Origin: Diphasiastrum complanatum
Lineage: Eukaryota; Streptophyta; Lycopodiopsida; Lycopodiales; Lycopodiaceae
Direction: 5' to 3'
NCBI GenBank assembly: GCA_029204225.1
Contig: CM055103.1
Coordinates: 47,993,958-48,057,957 of the forward strand
DNA length: 64,000 nucleotides
Of this stretch, positions 57,305 to 64,000 are shown one piece after another. How positions within the stretch are numbered: the first letter of the stretch is position 1; each line of letters starts with the position of its first letter. The position numbers and the translations under genes are program-made. Below the pieces are notes generated by a model that was not told the DNA's origin, did no database searches, and was given only the letters and a program-made list of their open reading frames with translations.

Positions 57305-57983
57305 TTTTCCAAAACCATAAATATTTAGATTCGTATGATTCGTCAATCATAATTTTATGGAATTCAAAATCATACTTAATCATTTAAAGGATACTGGAGC
57401 ATATGTTCAGCATAACTCGGGAAAAGTAAGAATCATTCCAAAATCTTTCCACTAAGAAAATACTGAATTTAGAAATATTCTTCAAACAAGATTCTTTATC
57501 TGAACTGCAAGATTCAAGGTCTATTAACCACTGGTAATTAAAGACTAAACGCATACCAAAATGACAATCATCTTCAACTACAAAAACTTTAGATTACAAT
57601 CTAGAATCAAATCTAGATACTCAAAGTCTTGTTGAATAACAATTTTGATATTATTCTTGGATTCATTATGATTTGTTATCCAATTGAACGCTCTGGGATA
57701 CAATCACTAATGAGTTGAGTCTATTCCTTAACTAAGAAATACTCTATCCCAAGACTACTGTATATTCAATGCACATAATCTTAATTGATGAACCCAAATG
57801 ATTCACTAACCATGCGACTTACAAGCAATATAAATCAAAACCACCAGTTTATGGTGAACATCACACTGATCGTTTTACCAACTAACTTCACCTTGGAGTA
57901 ATCAACTACTCAAGTTAATTGCCAATGATTCAAAAATCTCAAATATCTAGGTGAAGAATTCAATTATACTAGTATGACATCAC
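57305..57983. repeat. inverted repeat, left arm (~680 bp)
   Basis: Reverse complement of 60181-60893 with many small differences. Paired landmarks are CTAAATATTTATGGTT / AACCATAAATATTTAG, GTATCTAGATTTGATTCT / AGAATCAAATCTAGATAC and CATAATAAATCCAAGAATAA / TTATTCTTGGATTCATTATG. Confidence 0.88.
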
Positions 57984-60180
57984 ATTTAGATAGGTTTTGT
58001 CAATATATACGGAGTAATGCCAAACCAGCCAATAAAAAGAAAAACACGGTCCAATTTTATTGGAAAATTTGTAATACTAGAAATTACATAACTAATTTCA
58101 TTTCCAGTAAAATCCTATGGTGATATTAGATATTCAGCCCATGTATAGGACAGAAATGAAATTGTTTTAGATTTTTTTCTACAGTAATTAATTTTTAAAC
58201 ATTTACTAATGTCGTTACGTCTTCTGGATACCTAAGTTGAAAGATTTTCAGGAAACTGAAAATTCTAAGGAGGGAAGAAGAGTGGACATCAGAGGTAGTG
58301 AGTGTGACCGGGAAATGTATTTCGCAGTTAAAATTTTGTGTAAATCCCAGCAAATAATTGTGTGATACTGGTCATTCTTGGATAGAGTTCATTCAGTTGA
58401 ATTTGTAACTAATATCTTTGTAACCATTGAGTTATCCGCGATTTTGGATGTCAATTGTGATGTTAGAAGTGGAATCTGATACGTGGATTACATTGGATCT
58501 GTTAGTGTCAGAAGTTTGTCCCTAAATTTGATGCATCAATAGGGGATTCAAAGCTTGTCAATAACCAAAAAGATTTAGAGTGTAATAATGAACCATGTTA
58601 ATTCTTCTGCTTAGATCACAGGGTCAGATGTGGATTGGTGGTATCCATCTGATAGGCATGTCAGTCATTCAAATAAATGGATTCTCCAGTGTTTGAAAAC
58701 AAGAGATAATATCCTATATAAATATAGGATAGCTAGATGATTAGTGGATCTCTAGAATATCAGATAAGGTGGTTAAGGGTTTTCTGAAAGGAAAAGCTGA
58801 TGGTATGGGACATCAATAATTTTAGAAAGGAAATTTTAGGACTATAAAGATCTGATGATCAATGGTGTATTTTAGGTCCTAGTCGCGATATGGGAAAGAA
58901 GAAAACCATTTAATCAAATGTGGGATATTTTGAAAAATTTTAAGGTTTAATCTAGATCCCAAAGAGGTATCTCATTATTTACAAAATCAGAGACCCTCAA
59001 GTCTATTTTTTGTTTTTCTAAAAAATTCTTAACTTCTTAATAATTTCTTGAATATAAGAAATCAGACTAGTTTATATGAATTCTTTCCAACATGAATTTA
59101 TTTTTCTGAAAGACTATTATGTCATATAATTTACTACTTGTGTGAATAGACTTTAAATTCAAATAAATTCTAAGGTTAAAATGTTTCAATTTCTTAAACC
59201 TAGAATATCTCTGTTGCATAAATGGATTTTGATGGAATAGTAGTTTCTATCACTCAGATTGAAAATATTTGAAAGTGAATCCTTTAGTGGAAGCACTTAT
59301 TACTGACTTTTTTTTGGATTTAGATATTTTCATATATCATCTTTCCAGTTAGCTTTTATGGAGATTTATAATTTCTTTAAAAGGACGGGTGAAGTGGTGG
59401 AATAAATTTTTTTTTGGGAATCTGTTGGTTGCATAGCTTTCGGAAGAGAACAAGATGTGGTATAGAAATGTGATATGATCTGAAAGTAATTTTGGATAGA
59501 TTCAAAGTAAGATATCTAATTGAAACTTTTTGAATAAGAGGAATTTTCTAGGGATTGTGTGGACAATCTGGATCTAGAACAAGTTTGATATTTGAATCAT
59601 TATCTATAAGTGGTATAGTAAAAGATCAAAGGTTACTAATTCCATTTTGATTGGAATAGAAGTAAGTTTGAGCAAAATATAAGTCTGAGAGTTCTGTATT
59701 GGGTCAACCTAATCTTAGTTTTAGTATTGGGTCAACCTAATCTTAGTTGATTAGTGGGAGAATTATGTAATTAGAGGTAAGTGGGATTGGAAAACCGTTG
59801 AGAGTGAATGTTATTCGTCTCAGAGATTTTCTGGATATGTTATTTACTCATGAGAAATAAAAAATCTTTTGTAGTTGAGTTACAAGATCTTAGTGAGATA
59901 TGTGAGTAACATATGTGGATTTTGGAGAAATCTGCCAGGTAAGAATGTGTTTATGTACTGGGTCATAGTGAGATTATTCTCATATGTGCACGATTAATCT
60001 TATATGAATATATTGTGTAATCCTAGTTACTAAGCTTATATGGTGCACTTAACCTAGTCAGCGAACATAAGCATATGATCAAGTATTGTTTTGACAGATA
60101 CTTGCAAAGTTAACAAATCTTTGTAAGGAAGATTTATGGATTAACTTATAAATGGTTTGGGTAAGGATCTAAATGTGGTG

Positions 60181-60893
60181 TTATACTAGTTCTTCTCCTA
60201 GACATTTGAGATTTCTGAATCATTGACAATTAACTTGAGTAGTTGATTACTCCATAGTGAAGTTAATTGGTAAAATGATCAGTGTGATGTGGATTCACTG
60301 GGAACTGAAGGTTTTTGGATTATATGGCTTGTAAGACGCATGATTAGTGAATCATTTGGGTTTATCAGTTAAAATTATGTGCATTGGATATACCATTGGA
60401 TATACAGTATTCTTGGAATAGAGTATTCCTTAGTTAATAAATAGACTCAACTCATTTGTGATTGTGTCCTAGAGTGCTCAATTGGATAACGAATCATAAT
60501 AAATCCAAGAATAATAACTGAATTGATTTTCAATAGGACTTTGGGTATCTAGATTTGATTCTGAATTGTAATCTAAAGTTTTTTTCCTAGTTGAAGATGA
60601 TTGTCGTTTTGATATGCATTCAGTCTTTAATTACCAGTTATTTATAGAACTTGAATCTTGCACTTTAGTTAAAGAATCATGTTTTGAAAGTATTCCTAAG
60701 TCCAGCATTTTCTTAATGGAAAGATTTTGGAATGATTCTTACTTTTTCTGAGTTATGTTAAACATATACTCCAGTATCCTGTAAATGATTAAGTGTGATT
60801 TTGGATTCCAGAGAATTATGATTGATAATGAATTATATGAATCTAAATATTTATGGTTGACGAATCATAAATAGATACTTAATTATTGTCAGA
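60181..60893. repeat. inverted repeat, right arm (~710 bp)
   Basis: Partner of 57305-57983. The arms are separated by about 2.2 kb. This arm lies in the same orientation as the polypurine tract and 3' LTR to its right, so it is probably the original copy and the left arm an inverted piece of a second copy. Confidence 0.88.
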
Positions 60894-61735
60894 GGATTTA
60901 AAGGAAGGGTGATGATTCTTAAGTGTGATGATTAATTCTTGATCTATTATTTGAGTAAGAATTCAGATTAGTATTTTGAATCTCTCTATTCCAGTATTTT
61001 ATTTGAGAACCTATGGATTTTCCAAACATTTTCACAAGATAAGTATTTTATTTGTGGAGAATTTAATTTATCTAGTGGATGTTATTTTGCTACAGTTTAT
61101 GGTCTACATATGCTTGAGTACAATTCTTCATTTGAATTGGATCTCCAGTTATCATAGGAGACATACAAGTCTACTAAGATGAATGAAGGCTATTTTCTTG
61201 TATTTGGTGCTAGAAACAGGAGGATTTAACTCAAAAGAGTATTTGGAATACTCAGAGTTGAGTTTTAATCATTCTATATCTTAATGATTTTCCTAGAGAT
61301 TCTAATTGAACGAGTTTTCATATCTTAGAATTTGGATTTTAAGGATATTTGTACTTGAAAGCTTATGAATTATCTGTCAGCGTTGTGGATAATTTCAGAC
61401 TGTAATTATAATTATTTTATTATTTTCTTAACTTCAATCTCTTAAATTAGGTTATTTCACCCAGTGTTTTATGTAAATGCTTTACATGAAGGTGATGCTA
61501 CTAACTTATGGTGAATATAATCCAGATGGAAAATTTATCGCTTGGTGTACTTTTTCAAACTTGAGTTGTACTCCAGTGTAGAGATTATCACTTGGAAATA
61601 GGATTATCTCTAAGTACTTGTTTGATGTGAAAGTTAGACTAAGGATAATGATTTTCTAGTTTGATATTTAAAGTTAAAAGAACTGTTCCAGTTATTCTTT
61701 TTTGTTTAGAGAGCTTCTAAGGATAGAAGCAGTTT

Positions 61736-61748
61736 AAGGAGGGAATAA
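61736..61748 (+). promoter_or_regulatory. polypurine tract
   Basis: AAGGAGGGAATAA immediately before the LTR start TGTTATGTCC. Confidence 0.75.
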
Positions 61749-62267
61749 TGTTATGTCCATGACTAGTAAGTAAAAATCAGTATACTCCTAGTCTTGGATA
61801 CACGGTACTCCAGTAAATCAAGTTGTTAGTTATGCCACGTCATACAGATGTGACCCGAAAGTAACTAATATCCTTGTGAGGCCTAGAACACACTAAATGG
61901 TGTTTAGACAAGGTTTCAGACAGTGTATGCATGTGTAGAGTTATCAATAGCAATTCTATGAATAGTTGATCCATGCTTAGGACTCTATTCTAGGTGAATC
62001 TATGTATAGAAAACTTAGGGCTATGCATGGCTATGTGCCAAGATTGCCTTTGGCTCTATATATTGAGGCTAAACTCACCCTACTTCTCATGGTGATCATT
62101 GATTCATTGCCAGGGTTTCACTCTACATTCATGCTTCTTATTCCTTTGCTTGGGGGTGAAGCTTCTAGAGTTGATTGGTTGCTTCTACTTGATTGGGTGG
62201 TTGCTCCATAGTGTGTTTTCCATTGTGTATTGTCCTGTAACCAGGATCTTAGGGAGCTTCTCTTACA
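61749..62267 (+). mobile_element. 519-bp LTR, plus strand (3' LTR)
   Basis: Starts TGTTATGTCCATGAC, ends GCTTCTCTTACA, TATA-like CTATATATTGAGG near 62056. It is preceded by a polypurine tract. It is matched by an inverted copy of the same length at 62616-63134. Confidence 0.85.
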
Positions 62268-62602
62268 TTATAGGATCTTAGTAATTCTTGAACCGTATCC
62301 GTCAAATTTATTGTCTAGATAATGAATAATATTGCCACTCATTCAATCTGTTCATTTCATATTGTTTGACGATTTGAATTCAAATTTGACGAGTATCTTG
62401 CAAAAATGTTCACTTGACTGATTTCTAGCGATCAACATCGATTATAAAACTATTAGACAAGTAACTGATTTCAAATTTTAATCAAATTGAAATTCAACAA
62501 AAAAAAAATTAAAGTTTTGACTTTCAATCTGGGAGTTCCCAACTCCAAAAGTGAAAAAAATGATAGCACAGTAAAAACTGTTGACAATTCATTGCGGTTC
62601 TT
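62268..62602. other. spacer between inverted LTRs
   Basis: 335 bp, AT-rich, without a frame. It follows one LTR and leads into the primer site of the other. Confidence 0.5.
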
Positions 62603-62615
62603 GCTTTGATACCAA
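62603..62615 (-). promoter_or_regulatory. primer-binding site, minus strand
   Basis: GCTTTGATACCAA is the reverse complement of TTGGTATCAAAGC, a tRNA-Met-type site with one change, touching the LTR end. Confidence 0.75.
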
Positions 62616-63134
62616 TGTAAGAGAAGCTCCCTAAGATCCTACTTACAAGACAATACACAATGGAAAACACATTATGGAGCAACCACCCAACCAAGTAGAA
62701 GCAACCAATCAACTCTAGAAGCTTCACCCCCAAGCCAAGGAATAAGAAGCACGAATGTAGAGCGAAACCCTAGCAATGAATCAATGATCACCATGAGGAG
62801 TAGGGTGAGTTTGGCCTCAATTTATAGAGCCAAAAGCAACCTGGGCACATAGCCATGCATAGCCCTAAGTTCCCTAGACATAGATTCAGCTAGAATAGAG
62901 TCCTAAGCATGAACCAACTATTCATAGAATTGCTATTGATAACTCTACACATGCATACACTGTCTCAAACCTTGTCTAAACTCCATTTAGTGTGTTCTTG
63001 GCCTCACAAGGATATTAGTTACTTTTGGGTCACATCTAGTATGACGTGGCATAACTAACAACTTGATTTACTGGAACCTGTGTATCCAAGACTAGGAGTA
63101 TACTAAATCCTACTTACTGGTCATGGACATAACA
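62616..63134 (-). mobile_element. 519-bp LTR, minus strand (5' LTR)
   Basis: Reverse complement of 61749-62267 with scattered substitutions and the same length, TG/CA termini included. The primer site on its left side shows it is the 5' LTR of a minus-strand element of which only a 335-bp spacer could remain. Confidence 0.87.
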
Positions 63135-64000
63135 TTCTGTGTTATGTTCATGGCTTACGAAGATTGGAGAACATGGAGAAGGGCTACCTTTCATTGAAAT
63201 TTTGGATTGGATCATTGAAATTCTCTTCCAAGGTGGATAGCAAGGGTGCAAGTGGGTATACTATCCCGGTTTCAATGTGCATGTTGCTAATATCCATTAC
63301 TCTTATAATTCTTTGTGGTTTAATGGAGAATTGTCCTTGAAGACCAATTTGTGATGTTTTTTTGGAGCTTTTTCTTGTGTAGATCAAATTTTTTGTAGAT
63401 CTGAATTTTCCAGCAAGTGTACTTTCATTTAGGGTTCATTAATGATGAAATTAATGATGCATGCCGGTTCTTTCCAATGATTTATGATTCTAGGCTATGT
63501 TTTGGTCAAAATTGCTTGGTTTTTCATGCTTTTTGGCACAAAATGGATAGTAAGAACCAAAATCCAGCAGGATCAGATCAATTAGATGGTTATAATTCTG
63601 TAAATTGGTTTGCATGTGTTAGATAAAGAGATGTATGTCATGAATTTCCACTTTATTGTGATGAAAAAACCGGAAAATAGCCAAAAATCATCATTTTTGC
63701 TTGTTTTTTTTTCATAAAGTTGGATAGTAGTTGGTTGTAAAACACCATGTAGAGCTTTTAACAAGGTGAAAAAAAGTCTTTTGAAGCTTTCCATGAATTT
63801 AGAGCCAACAATTCCAGCAATTGAACTTGTAGGAAGTCAAAAAAGTTCAAAAAATGACCATTTTTGGTGATTTTTGGGGGATAGATCTCTCCAAATCCAT
63901 AAGGAGATCATTCTAGAGCTATTTACAGCATGATTAGCATTCCTTCTTACCTTCCCAGCAAGCTATCAAACCTATAAACTGATGGTCGGTGGCTTATGCA
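63135..64000. other. no gene seen
   Basis: Begins TTCTGTGTTATGTTCATGG, which resembles an LTR start again (TGTTATGT(T/C)CATG) at 63140. The remainder is AT-rich with no frame I can support. Confidence 0.4.

Larger units (their letters stand above)
57220..61735. other. LTR-element internal DNA with no coding capacity
   Basis: About 4.5 kb of AT-rich DNA without any frame over ~70 codons, lying between a primer site and a polypurine tract. This resembles a large non-autonomous LTR element (LARD type). A ~40-bp direct repeat (GA(A/T)CT(A/G)ATGATCAATGGTGT context) occurs at 57259-57298 and 58838-58882, bracketing the left inverted arm. Confidence 0.5.

Overview
This window looks like nuclear DNA from a land plant. 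The evidence is plant-type telomere repeats (TTTAGGG) in its interior, Ty1/copia retrotransposons primed by initiator tRNA-Met, a CACTA (En/Spm) transposon with plant-type introns, a Helitron Rep, a LINE-like reverse transcriptase, and fragments of plant host genes (expansin, a plant FCP1-like domain). Very long, nearly perfect (AG)n/(CT)n arrays, about ten of them 40-130 bp long, are another signature. The species cannot be named from the sequence. No complete, clearly functional host gene was found. Most of the window is nested and broken mobile DNA.

Layout. 1-8.6 kb: gene remnants and repeats. These are a possible ARM-like exon (minus), a five-copy ~360-bp tandem array (1786-3521), a small signal-peptide ORF (minus) with a cluster of heat-shock-element-like palindromes upstream, an expansin C-terminal exon split by a ~378-bp MITE-like element, and a lectin-like fragment. 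9.2-10.8 kb: decayed Helitron Rep (minus). 11-14.3 kb: LTR-like DNA and a retroelement gag with a zinc knuckle. 14.4-18.5 kb: decayed copia element 1 (minus). 19.1-19.5 kb: a foldback hairpin abutting a copia fragment. 20.5-22.6 kb: LINE-like RT (minus). 22.7-25.1 kb: a degenerate locus with an amino-methyltransferase-like region followed by an FCP1/HAD-like domain.

25.5-33 kb: a mosaic of 5'-truncated copia pieces in alternating orientation. At 28613-28679 the gag of a plus-strand element and the broken pol of minus-strand copia element 2 are joined through a head-to-head telomeric palindrome (four TTTAGGG, 7 bp, four CCCTAAA). This is the most striking structure in the window. 33.0-34.0 kb: ~300-bp units, two direct and one inverted, each carrying a stem-loop. 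35.2-40.0 kb: CACTA transposon with divergent Transposase_24-like (minus) and TNP2-like (plus) genes. 40.8-46.7 kb: copia element 3 (plus), the best preserved, with one frameshift and three nonsense codons.

46.7-53 kb: AT-rich DNA with two families of short tandem repeats (~123 bp and ~205 bp) and two of the longest (AG)n/(CT)n arrays. 53.2-56.7 kb: copia deletion derivatives, including a 382-codon open chimeric ORF. 56.7-63.1 kb: LTR-bounded DNA without recognisable coding capacity, with a ~700-bp inverted repeat inside and a pair of 519-bp LTRs in inverted orientation at its right side.

Recurring themes are C-to-T/G-to-A decay (CGA to TGA, TGG to TAG/TAA, zinc-knuckle Cys to Tyr), as expected of methylated silenced elements, and a palindromic CACACGTGTG (G-box core) in the LTRs of one copia lineage. 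Family assignments rest on reading motifs by eye. No database search was run.
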